Assembly (NCBI GenBank): GCA_947595415.1
Contig: CANQER010000073.1
Coordinates: forward strand, 1-5,530
Length of the DNA: 5,530 nucleotides
Origin: an uncultured Bacilli bacterium
Lineage (GTDB): Bacteria; Bacillota_I; Bacilli_A; RF39; UBA660
Direction of reading: 5' to 3'
The translations under genes and the position numbers were made by a program. The first letter of the stretch is position 1. Every line of letters begins with the position of its first letter. The notes beneath the pieces were generated by a model. It did no database searches. It saw nothing but the letters and a program-made list of their open reading frames with translations, and was not told the DNA's origin. Shown one piece after another: positions 1 to 5,530 of this stretch.

Positions 1-415
1 CTCTATCTAAAATATTGGTTAATTCTTCTTTAGCTTTTAAAGCTTTATAAGCTGTATCTTTAATACTTCTAGATACTCTAATACTAGTATTATCACGCAG
101 ATATCTTTTTATTTCACCTACAATCATAGGTACTGCATAAGTACTAAATTTTACTTCATGTCCTAAGTCAAAGTTGTCAATTGCTTTAATTAACCCAATA
201 CAACCTACTTGAAATAAATCATCTAAATTATCAACTCGATTATTAAACCTTCTTAAAACACTTAAAACTAGTTTTAAATTACCATTTATTAATTCTTCTT
301 TAGCTTTAAGATCTCCACATTGAAATTTTTTAAAAAGTTTTATTTGTTCTTCATTAGATAAAACTTTAATATTCGCAGTATTCACGCCACACAAATCTAC
401 TTTATGACGTGCCAT
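1..415 (-). CDS. sigG: RNA polymerase sporulation sigma factor SigG (5' part, runs off the left edge)
   Basis: This is the late forespore-specific sigma factor, which directs RNA polymerase to forespore genes after engulfment. Only the first 138 residues are in the window. The N-terminus MARHKVDLCGVNT matches the family's characteristic start (MSRNKVEICGVDT in Bacillus subtilis). It is followed by sigma-70 region 2 (about residues 40-112), with the near-invariant stretches DDLFQVGCIGLIKAIDNFDL (65-84) and KFSTYAVPMIVGEIKRYLRD (89-108). IRVSRS (112-117) marks the start of region 3. Regions 3 and 4 lie beyond the window. The ATG at 413-415 has a good ribosome binding site (AAGGAG, 421-426) at 5-base spacing. 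The gene lies 61 bases downstream of sigE, the standard order in spore formers, and has a candidate sigma-G-type promoter in the gap. SigF is the nearest alternative, but the N-terminal motif and the position after sigE favour SigG. Confidence 0.95.
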   Translation of the reverse strand, partial: MARHKVDLCGVNTANIKVLSNEEQIKLFKKFQCGDLKAKEELINGNLKLVLSVLRRFNNRVDNLDDLFQVGCIGLIKAIDNFDLGHEVKFSTYAVPMIVGEIKRYLRDNTSIRVSRSIKDTAYKALKAKEELTNILDR

Positions 416-433
416 ATATTCTCCTTTCATATT

Positions 434-463
434 TGTTATGGCTTATTTTAAAGGAAAATATAC
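434..463 (-). promoter_or_regulatory. Candidate sigma-G (forespore) promoter of sigG
   Basis: Read on the minus strand, a -35 element GTATA (459-463) is followed by exactly 18 bases and then CATAACA (434-440). The B. subtilis sigma-G consensus, as I recall it, is GHATR - 18 bases - CATNHTA, so the -35 matches fully and the -10 at all but one defined position. It fits the known autoregulation of sigG and the sigE-sigG gap. The caveat is that the predicted start site near 427 leaves a leader of only about 12 bases, beginning almost at the Shine-Dalgarno. AT-rich DNA also yields such matches by chance. Confidence 0.42.
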
Positions 464-476
464 GTAAAAAAAATAA

Positions 477-1169
477 TTACTTTATTTTAGTAACTATTTT
501 TAGTCTTCTAATTATTTTTTTCTCAATTCTTGATATATAAGATTGACTTATGTTTAATAGATTAGCTACATCTTTTTGAGTCATTTCTTTATGGTTAAAA
601 AGTCCATACCTTAAAATCATTATTTGTTTATCACGATCGTTTAACTTTTCAATTTCTTCGTATAGAAGTTTTTTTTCAGTTTCTTCTTCTAAACCTTTAG
701 TTACAATATCACTTTCTGTTCCAAGAATGTCTTCTAAATGTAGTTCATTTCCTTCTGAATCATAACTTAGGCTATCTTCAAAACTAACTTCTCCTCTTCT
801 TTTTTTATTTTTCCTTAAAAACATCAATATTTCATTATCAATACAACGACTTGCATAGGTCGCAAGTTTAATATTTTTATCTAGTTTATAGGTATTTACT
901 CCTTTAATAAGACCAATTGTACCAATACTTACTAGATCTTCTAAATCAATACCTGTATTTTCATATTTTTTTGATAAAAATACAACTAATCTTAAATTGT
1001 GTTCAATTAACTTACTACGAGCTTTTAAATCTCCATCCATTGATTTTTTAACGTATTTTATTTCATCTTCCTTAGATAAAGGTTCTGGTAGTTTATCAGT
1101 ACTTCCTACAAAAAAAACACTTTGTTTATCACTAAATAATTGTTTTATTTTTAAAAATAGTTCTAACAT
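477..1169 (-). CDS. sigE: Pro-sigma-E, mother-cell sporulation sigma factor
   Basis: This is the early mother-cell sigma factor, made as an inactive, membrane-associated precursor and activated by SpoIIGA. It has 230 residues against 239 in B. subtilis. An N-terminal pro-sequence (about residues 1-19, rich in Leu, Phe and Lys) precedes SVFFVGS, which aligns with the EVYYIGG cleavage region of B. subtilis. PEPLSKEDE (28-36) opens the mature part. Region 2 spans about 50-120 and contains HNLRLVV, NTGIDLEDLVSIGTIGLIKG (71-90) and KLATYASRCIDNEILMFLR (101-119). Region 4 (about 168-222) carries the helix-turn-helix TQKDVANLLNISQSYISRIE (197-216). The ATG is one base after the spoIIGA stop, with a GGAGGG Shine-Dalgarno inside the end of spoIIGA, which implies one transcript and translational coupling. 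The pairing with spoIIGA makes the identity essentially certain. Confidence 0.97.
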   Translation of the reverse strand: MLELFLKIKQLFSDKQSVFFVGSTDKLPEPLSKEDEIKYVKKSMDGDLKARSKLIEHNLRLVVFLSKKYENTGIDLEDLVSIGTIGLIKGVNTYKLDKNIKLATYASRCIDNEILMFLRKNKKRRGEVSFEDSLSYDSEGNELHLEDILGTESDIVTKGLEEETEKKLLYEEIEKLNDRDKQIMILRYGLFNHKEMTQKDVANLLNISQSYISRIEKKIIRRLKIVTKIK

Positions 1170-1170
1170 A

Positions 1171-1959
1171 TTATCCCTCCAGTAGTTTTTCTGGTAATAT
1201 ACAATTTATACCATCAATTTTTATTTCTTCTTCAATTATTCCTACTACGACATTTTCTTTAATACCAATTCCTTTTATTTCTACTTTGTCAACTATTATA
1301 GCTTTTAAAATGTTTTTTTCATTAATAGTTTGGTAAGGTATATAAAAGGTTTTTAAATCACTTACATCTAATTTTAAATCTTTTTTAGATACTAATAAAA
1401 CTGGTCTTTTTTTTATAGGATCTACTAAGGTAAGTCCTGTATCTAAGTAACCTATAAGGTTTAATTTTTTACTTTTTACAAACAAACTTATTTGATAGTA
1501 ATTACTATATGTATTTTTAAGTTTAATAGCTTGTTTGATATAAATATATAGTATTATTGGTGAAAATATGATTAAAAATATAAAATTAATTGAAAGTCCA
1601 TTATGATAAAAAACTAAACCAGTTTGTTTATAAGAAAATTCTACGTTTAAAAAATATAAAAATCCTCCTAATATCATACTAGCTGTATAAAGGTAGAGTA
1701 AATTTCTAAACAAATATTTTAGGTTATGGTAACCAAATGTTATTAAAATCATTATTAAACTTATGACAATTTTTAAAATGAATAAGGTAAAAGTAGACAT
1801 TTTAAAAAAAAGAAACAAGATACTTAAACTACCTATAAAAGCTCCTATCATGATTTTATACAATGGGATATTTCTTCTAAGGATTATGTTTACTACTAAT
1901 AAAAGGAGAAAATCAAAAGTAAAATTTAATATTAATATTAAATCAACATATATTTTCAT
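1171..1959 (-). CDS. spoIIGA: SpoIIGA, membrane aspartic protease that processes pro-sigma-E
   Basis: This is the sporulation-specific protease, located in the septal membrane, that cleaves the pro-sequence from sigma-E in response to a forespore signal. The protein has 262 residues (309 in B. subtilis). The N-terminal half has about five hydrophobic membrane segments (roughly residues 6-27, 35-53, 57-76, 88-106 and 122-142). The C-terminal half is a soluble aspartic-protease-like domain with the catalytic motif in GYLDTGLTLVDP, DTG at 173-175, equivalent to the DSG motif of B. subtilis SpoIIGA. I chose the second of two adjacent ATGs (1957-1959) because it gives MKIYVDLI, matching the family start MKIYLDVI. 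AAGGTGAT at 1963-1970 is the Shine-Dalgarno. An in-frame ATG at 1992 would place the ftsZ terminator hairpin inside the gene, so I rejected it. It lies between ftsZ and sigE, the usual context. Confidence 0.95.
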   Translation of the reverse strand: MKIYVDLILILNFTFDFLLLLVVNIILRRNIPLYKIMIGAFIGSLSILFLFFKMSTFTLFILKIVISLIMILITFGYHNLKYLFRNLLYLYTASMILGGFLYFLNVEFSYKQTGLVFYHNGLSINFIFLIIFSPIILYIYIKQAIKLKNTYSNYYQISLFVKSKKLNLIGYLDTGLTLVDPIKKRPVLLVSKKDLKLDVSDLKTFYIPYQTINEKNILKAIIVDKVEIKGIGIKENVVVGIIEEEIKIDGINCILPEKLLEG

Positions 1960-1979
1960 CATATCACCTTTTTTAGTAT

Positions 1980-2005
1980 AAAAAAAAGACACCTAAAATT
2001 GTGTC
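1980..2005 (-). terminator. Intrinsic terminator after ftsZ, abutting spoIIGA
   Basis: On the minus strand, GACAC (2001-2005) and GTGTC (1988-1992) form a 5-bp stem around an 8-base loop. A run of eight T follows (1980-1987). AAAA just before the stem can pair with the T-run across one C/T mismatch. The hairpin starts about 8 bases after the ftsZ stop and ends about 20 bases before the spoIIGA start. It should stop much of the ftsAZ transcription before the sporulation genes. The stem is short, so partial read-through is likely. Confidence 0.72.
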
Positions 2006-2013
2006 GTTTTATA

Positions 2014-3084
2014 TTAAAATCCTCTTTTTCTTAAAAAGATTGGAATATCATCTGCTTCGTCTTCTTCACTATCTGGTCTTACAGCGTGATGAGAAACTTC
2101 ACTTCTAGATACTTGATGATGTTCTTCTTCTTTTTCTTTTTCTTCAAAGCCTGTAGCAATTACTGTTACAACAATTTCATCATTTAAGTTTTCGTTTATA
2201 ACAGCTCCAAATATCATATTGATATCTGTATTAGCTGATTGTCTTATAACTTCTGTTGCTTCTTCGACTTCAAATAAAGTTAAATTAGATCCACCTGTAA
2301 CATTGATAATAGCATCAGTAGCTCCAGCTATACTTGTTTCTAGTAAAGGACTTGCGACTGCTTGTCTAGCAGCTTCACTAGCTCTTCCTTCACCTACACC
2401 TATACCTATACCTATTAAGGCATTACCACGATTTTCCATTACTGTTTTAACGTCAGCAAAATCTAGATTGATTAACCCTGGAAAAGCGATTAAATCAGAT
2501 ATTGATTGAACACCTCTTAATAAGATATTATCTACTTCTTTAAATGAATCTAAAAGTGGTGTTGTTTTATCGATTATTTCTCTTAAACGATCGTTTGGAA
2601 TTATAATTAAGGTATCAACATGTTTTTTTAATTCTTCTAGTCCTTCTAAGGCTTGTTTCATACGTTTTTTACCTTCAAAAGAGAAAGGTTTAGTTACAAT
2701 ACCTACAGTTAATGCACCTAGTTCTTGAGCAATATCAGCGATAATTGGAGCAGCTCCAGTACCTGTTCCTCCTCCCATACCACAAGTTACAAAAACCATA
2801 TCAGCATCAGCTAAGGCTTTTTTTATTTCTTCCTTACTTTCTAGGGCAGCTTCACGTCCAATACTAGGGTTAGCTCCAGCTCCTAAACCATTAGTAAGTT
2901 CTGTACCTATTTGTATTTTAACAGGAGCTTGTGAATTGTTTAAGACTTGCAAATCTGTGTTTGCGACAATAAATTCAACTCCTTTAACTCCTATTTCTAT
3001 CATTCTGTTGACAGCATTGTTACCTCCACCACCAACACCAATTACTTTTATTTTAGCTAATTGATCCATTTCTAATCCTAACAT
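2014..3084 (-). CDS. ftsZ: Cell division GTPase FtsZ
   Basis: This is the tubulin homologue that polymerises with GTP into the Z-ring at mid-cell and, during sporulation, near the pole. It has 356 residues, somewhat shorter than B. subtilis FtsZ (about 380) because the linker is short. Visible motifs are the nucleotide-binding loop [17 protein letters not shown] (12-28), the tubulin signature GGGTGTG (104-110), and the T7 synergy loop [11 protein letters not shown] (206-216) with Asp208 and Asp211, which complete the GTPase site of the neighbouring subunit. [10 protein letters not shown] (291-300) and the [12 protein letters not shown] strand (302-313) end the globular part. An acidic and His-rich linker (about 314-344) leads to the conserved C-terminal peptide [12 protein letters not shown], which binds FtsA and other partners. 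The ATG at 3084 has GGGAGG at 3091-3096 and sits 12 bases after ftsA. The start [10 protein letters not shown] resembles the B. subtilis MLEFET start. Confidence 0.98.
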   Translation of the reverse strand: MLGLEMDQLAKIKVIGVGGGGNNAVNRMIEIGVKGVEFIVANTDLQVLNNSQAPVKIQIGTELTNGLGAGANPSIGREAALESKEEIKKALADADMVFVTCGMGGGTGTGAAPIIADIAQELGALTVGIVTKPFSFEGKKRMKQALEGLEELKKHVDTLIIIPNDRLREIIDKTTPLLDSFKEVDNILLRGVQSISDLIAFPGLINLDFADVKTVMENRGNALIGIGIGVGEGRASEAARQAVASPLLETSIAGATDAIINVTGGSNLTLFEVEEATEVIRQSANTDINMIFGAVINENLNDEIVVTVIATGFEEKEKEEEHHQVSRSEVSHHAVRPDSEEDEADDIPIFLRKRGF

Positions 3085-3096
3085 AAAAATCCTCCC

Positions 3097-4329
3097 TTAT
3101 TCGTTGAAAAAATAACCAAATACTTTACCTAACATTGAATCATTTGGAATAACATTTTTTTTAGTGGATGATAATTCTTCTACATCACTTTTACTTATCA
3201 TTGTATAGTCACTATCTTGTAGTTTTAATTTATCTACAAAGTATATTATGTTTCCAATGGTTGTTGAAAATTTGTTGTTTCTAACTCCTACTAGTTTTAG
3301 ATTTCCTACTATAACATTACTTCCAAATACTTCTTCAGCGATGATATTAAAATCTTCCATATTAGTTAAACCACCTGTAATAATTACATAATTCATTGGT
3401 TTATTAGTTAACATATTTATTTCTTTTCTAGCGTTTATAAGCATATCTTCAATACGTAACATTGAAACTTCTGATACTTCAAATTGGTTGATTCTTATTA
3501 CTTGTCCATCGTTATCAGTTGTTTCATATGTATCATTTACTCCAGCATGTCTTTTATGAGCTAAAGCAAATTTTTCTTTGATTTTTCTAGCTTCTTTTGT
3601 TCCAATTTTATAAACATATGATATATCTTTATCAACTAGTTTTCCTCCTGATTGAAGAATTGATTGTTTGACTACGATTCCTTTGTTGTAGACAGAAATT
3701 GTAGTTGTATCAGATCCTATATTTATTAATGCACCTATTGATGAGTCTATGTCTTTGTTTTTAAAGACATAAATATCACTTATACTACTAGTTGTTATAT
3801 CTACTACTTCTATACCAATACTTTCAAGTAGATTAACTACTGAATAGATGTTTTTTTTAGGAGTAGTTACTAAAACAGCTCTTGCTGATAATTTACTACC
3901 TATTAATCCACAAGGATATTTTACATTTTCCTCATCATCGATTGTAAATGATATAGGTAATATAGCTACTACTTCTTTGTTTGATGGTATGTTTATTCCT
4001 TTTTGTAGTACTTTTGATATATCACTACCTGTTATTGGTGTATCATCACTAATTTCAATTTGACCACTTATTACTCCAAATTCAGCGAAGTAACTAGGAA
4101 CTGATGCGATAACTTTTTTGATTTTTATTCCTAACATTTCTTCTATTTCACTTATTGCTTTTTTGATTGAATTTGTTGCTTCATAAACATCTGTAATAAG
4201 TCCCTTTTTTATTCCTTTTGATTTAACAGATGATGCTGCAAGTAAGTTTAATTTGTTTTTATATAATTCACAAACTGCAATTTTTACTGTATCACTACCT
4301 ATGTCAATGCTTGTGTATACGTGCTTCAC
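3097..4329 (-). CDS. ftsA: Cell division protein FtsA (actin-like Z-ring membrane tether)
   Basis: FtsA is an actin-family ATPase that binds the FtsZ C-terminal peptide and anchors the Z-ring to the membrane. It has 410 residues (about 440 in B. subtilis). The phosphate-1 loop is DIGSDTVKIAV (9-19), the second phosphate loop is INIGSDTTT (202-210), and the adenosine motif is VIITGGLTNM (315-324). The FtsA-specific 1C subdomain lies at about 83-165. The C-terminus MLGKVFGYFF (399-408) is the expected amphipathic membrane-targeting helix. The start is GTG (4327-4329), supported by AGGAG at 4338-4342 with 8-base spacing and by MKHVYTSIDIGS matching the family N-terminus. No in-frame ATG fits better. 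It is followed directly by ftsZ and has its own near-consensus promoter. The gene upstream is not a usual dcw-cluster member. Confidence 0.97.
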   Translation of the reverse strand: MKHVYTSIDIGSDTVKIAVCELYKNKLNLLAASSVKSKGIKKGLITDVYEATNSIKKAISEIEEMLGIKIKKVIASVPSYFAEFGVISGQIEISDDTPITGSDISKVLQKGINIPSNKEVVAILPISFTIDDEENVKYPCGLIGSKLSARAVLVTTPKKNIYSVVNLLESIGIEVVDITTSSISDIYVFKNKDIDSSIGALINIGSDTTTISVYNKGIVVKQSILQSGGKLVDKDISYVYKIGTKEARKIKEKFALAHKRHAGVNDTYETTDNDGQVIRINQFEVSEVSMLRIEDMLINARKEINMLTNKPMNYVIITGGLTNMEDFNIIAEEVFGSNVIVGNLKLVGVRNNKFSTTIGNIIYFVDKLKLQDSDYTMISKSDVEELSSTKKNVIPNDSMLGKVFGYFFNE

Positions 4330-4356
4330 AATATCATCTCCTACAATCTAATAATA

Positions 4357-4385
4357 ATTATACTATATTTTTTATAAAATGTAAA
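4357..4385 (-). promoter_or_regulatory. Sigma-A promoter of ftsAZ
   Basis: On the minus strand, TTTACA (4380-4385, five of six bases of TTGACA) is followed by a 17-base spacer and a perfect TATAAT (4357-4362). The predicted transcription start near 4350 leaves a leader of about 20 bases with the AGGAG Shine-Dalgarno of ftsA. This is the strongest promoter-like match I found in the window. It lies downstream of the terminator of the preceding gene, so ftsAZ appears to be an independent vegetative transcription unit. Confidence 0.8.
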
Positions 4386-4523
4386 AGAAAATTACATAAA
4401 TTTATTAAAAATATTAGATATTTTATTATTTTAGGTATAATTTGGATATTTTTAGAAGAATATAGATTTATATATTTTAATCATAGGAAAGTTTTAGATG
4501 TTATTACTATTAATATAAAGTTG

Positions 4524-4549
4524 ATTAAAAAAACTGCATATAGCAGTTT
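4524..4549 (-). terminator. Intrinsic terminator of the DGR-target-like gene
   Basis: On the minus strand, a perfect 7-bp stem AAACTGC / GCAGTTT (4543-4549 and 4531-4537) encloses the 5-base loop TATAT. It is followed by further T, so that seven T in a row follow GCAG. It lies about 35 bases after the stop codon of the upstream gene and separates that gene from the ftsA promoter. Between it and the promoter (about 4386-4523) the DNA is very AT-rich. I see no gene, repeat or template-like sequence there. Confidence 0.82.
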
Positions 4550-4584
4550 ATATATTAATTAAAATATAATTTAATGTTTTAGAT

Positions 4585-5530
4585 TTAATTTGAAGGGGAA
4601 AGAACTAGGCGAGAAGAGATGGAGGTGTCTTCGGACCTACCAGCGCCAAAGCCGAAGTCGAACACACCAGCGCCAGTAGTGCTGTCGCAGTAGCCGCCAC
4701 GTGAGAACCAAGGGTAACTAGAGAAGACGAAGTAAGCGTAATCGCCATACCAACTCCTTGTTTCTGCTGTTGCATCTCCTAAAATTCTTGCACTATAATC
4801 TTCTCTTGAATTTGTACTTTCTTCATAAACATCAAAATATTTTGCTAAATCTGAATATTGTGTAGTTGGCTCATTGTCAAATCCACTTGTAATTAATTCG
4901 AATATTGTAAGATTTTTTCTATAGCCTGCAACATATTCATCTGCTCCACCTGACATATCATAGACTCCTGTTATATTTCCTGTTGTACTTGCTTTTTTAC
5001 CTTGTTCTGTTTCATATGTATTTTTTGTACATGTAGTTAATGAATTTGAATCTGATACATTATCTCCTGCTATTCCTGTTGTATACATTTGACAATTATT
5101 TACATATACTTCTTTTTCTAAGCCTTCTCCTCCTGTATATTTACTATTTCCATATTTTCCATATTTTGAATGTGATAAATAGGCTACTGCTCCCCATTCT
5201 GTATTTTTTATCATATGACTACCTAAGCTTTTATCAAAATTGTACAATTTATCAAAGAATGTTTGTAATGACGAACCTCTTACACTTTGTTCATTTGGTT
5301 TTACTGTTATTTCAGTTATACCAGTTATTTCAAACTTTCCTACCCATATTCCACTTACATCTAGTGTTGTAAACGCTGGATGCGTTAACCAATTTCCTTT
5401 TGATGTACCTTCATCTACTGGATCTTCAATACTTTGAAAATCTATTTCTATTTCTTGCTCTGGTACTGTATCTGTTCCTACATTAAATAATTTATATCTA
5501 TACCTTGGAATCCATACAAAGTAGGCTCTT
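4585..5530 (-). CDS. FGE-sulfatase/C-type-lectin-like protein, probable DGR target (5' end outside window)
   Basis: The reading frame stays open from the stop at 4585-4587 to the right edge, giving the last 314 residues (numbered from the edge). A start at an internal TTG (5245-5247) is not real, because upstream codons continue the same conserved protein: YFVWIPRYRYKLF (3-15), HPAF, SGIWVGKFEITG (59-70), NTEWGAVAYLSHSKYGKYG (109-127), TGVYDMSGGADEYVAG (187-202) and ILGDATAETRSWYGD (249-263). GVYDMSG...EYV is like the core of formylglycine-generating-enzyme/SUMF1 folds, which are C-type-lectin-like. I recognise this layout from large proteins of gut Firmicutes and their phages. The C-terminus WFSRGGY...GAGVFDF...SSRLVLSPSN resembles DGR variable-region ends. 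The N-terminus, where a signal or anchor would be, is not visible. The likely role is ligand binding or surface display. Catalytic FGE activity is not suggested, and the exact function is unknown. Confidence 0.85.
   Translation of the reverse strand, partial: RAYFVWIPRYRYKLFNVGTDTVPEQEIEIDFQSIEDPVDEGTSKGNWLTHPAFTTLDVSGIWVGKFEITGITEITVKPNEQSVRGSSLQTFFDKLYNFDKSLGSHMIKNTEWGAVAYLSHSKYGKYGNSKYTGGEGLEKEVYVNNCQMYTTGIAGDNVSDSNSLTTCTKNTYETEQGKKASTTGNITGVYDMSGGADEYVAGYRKNLTIFELITSGFDNEPTTQYSDLAKYFDVYEESTNSREDYSARILGDATAETRSWYGDYAYFVFSSYPWFSRGGYCDSTTGAGVFDFGFGAGRSEDTSISSRLVLSPSN
4591..4752 (-). other. DGR-type variable region (VR) at the 3' end of the lectin-like gene
   Basis: Residues 260-313 of the partial protein are encoded by a block whose composition breaks sharply from its surroundings. 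Positions 4621-4740 are about 57% GC (68 of 120), while 4801-4860 is 23% and 4501-4560 is 15%. Adenine on the coding strand falls to about 13% (16 of 120), against about 45% at 4801-4860. Nearly every codon ends in C or T (TAC, GGC, GAC, TTC, GCT and similar). This is the pattern left when AAY codons of a template are rewritten by adenine-specific mutagenesis. Its position directly before the stop is typical of VRs. The template repeat and reverse transcriptase are not in the window, so the assignment is inferred from the target alone. The VR edges are approximate. Confidence 0.68.

Noticed and set aside
466..488. Possible terminator after sigE: AAAATAA / TTATTTT hairpin followed by T's.
   Set aside because: The 7-bp stem is entirely A-T and overlaps the sigE stop codon. 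It is too weak to call, although the eight-T run is suggestive.
1975..1980. TATACT as a -10 box for spoIIGA.
   Set aside because: The start site would fall inside the Shine-Dalgarno, leaving about 9 leader bases, and there is no -35 at 17 or 22 bases.
1960..1992. Longer spoIIGA start (ATG at 1992) adding eleven residues.
   Set aside because: The extra codons are the loop, arm and T-tract of the ftsZ terminator. The family start MKIY and the AAGGTGAT ribosome binding site point to 1959.
2392..2417. Tandem ATAGGT-like repeat inside ftsZ.
   Set aside because: It encodes GIGIGV, matching the GIGI segment at this conserved position of FtsZ at normal length, so it is coding constraint rather than a separate element.
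4386..4523. Possible DGR template repeat or small RNA upstream of ftsA.
   Set aside because: The stretch is uniformly AT-rich with no similarity to the GC-rich variable block and no convincing structure.
4230..4562. Plus-strand open frame of 110 codons across the ftsA start and the intergenic region.
   Set aside because: It is antisense to ftsA and its promoter, has no recognisable domain or ribosome binding site, and its composition reflects AT-rich reverse-strand sequence.
5245..5247. TTG as the start codon of the lectin-like gene, giving a 220-residue protein.
   Set aside because: The same frame continues upstream to the window edge and encodes family-conserved sequence (YFVWIPRYRYK, SGIWVGKFE). 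The codon is an internal leucine without a ribosome binding site.

Overview
This AT-rich window (protein-coding flanks roughly 25-35% GC by eye) comes from an endospore-forming member of the Bacillota (Firmicutes). All genes lie on the minus strand, so they read from right to left: a partial surface- or phage-type protein gene, ftsA, ftsZ, spoIIGA, sigE, and the 5' part of sigG. The block ftsA-ftsZ-spoIIGA-sigE-sigG is the classic division/sporulation cluster of Bacilli and Clostridia. The exact lineage cannot be fixed from the sequence. The very low GC and the kind of gene found upstream of ftsA suggest an uncultured gut-type Clostridia or Bacilli, but that is an inference.

Region by region (coordinates descending, in the direction of transcription). 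Positions 5530-4585 hold the C-terminal 314 residues of an FGE-sulfatase/C-type-lectin-like protein. Its last ~54 codons form an abrupt GC-rich, adenine-poor block that looks like the variable region of a diversity-generating retroelement (DGR) target. A good intrinsic terminator follows at 4524-4549. A near-consensus sigma-A promoter (4357-4385) then drives ftsA (GTG start, 4329) and ftsZ (3084). A second intrinsic terminator (1980-2005) lies just after ftsZ, only about 20 bases before the spoIIGA start. spoIIGA (start 1959) and sigE (start 1169) are separated by one base and are probably translationally coupled. A 61-base gap before sigG (start 415) contains a sequence closely resembling a sigma-G promoter.

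How the genes work together: FtsA and FtsZ build the division ring, which is also used for the asymmetric septum of sporulation. SpoIIGA is the membrane aspartic protease that removes the pro-sequence of pro-sigma-E in the mother cell. Sigma-G is the late forespore sigma factor. The most interesting feature is the hypervariable-looking C-terminus next to ftsA. No template repeat or reverse transcriptase is visible in the window, so the DGR assignment rests on the target gene alone.
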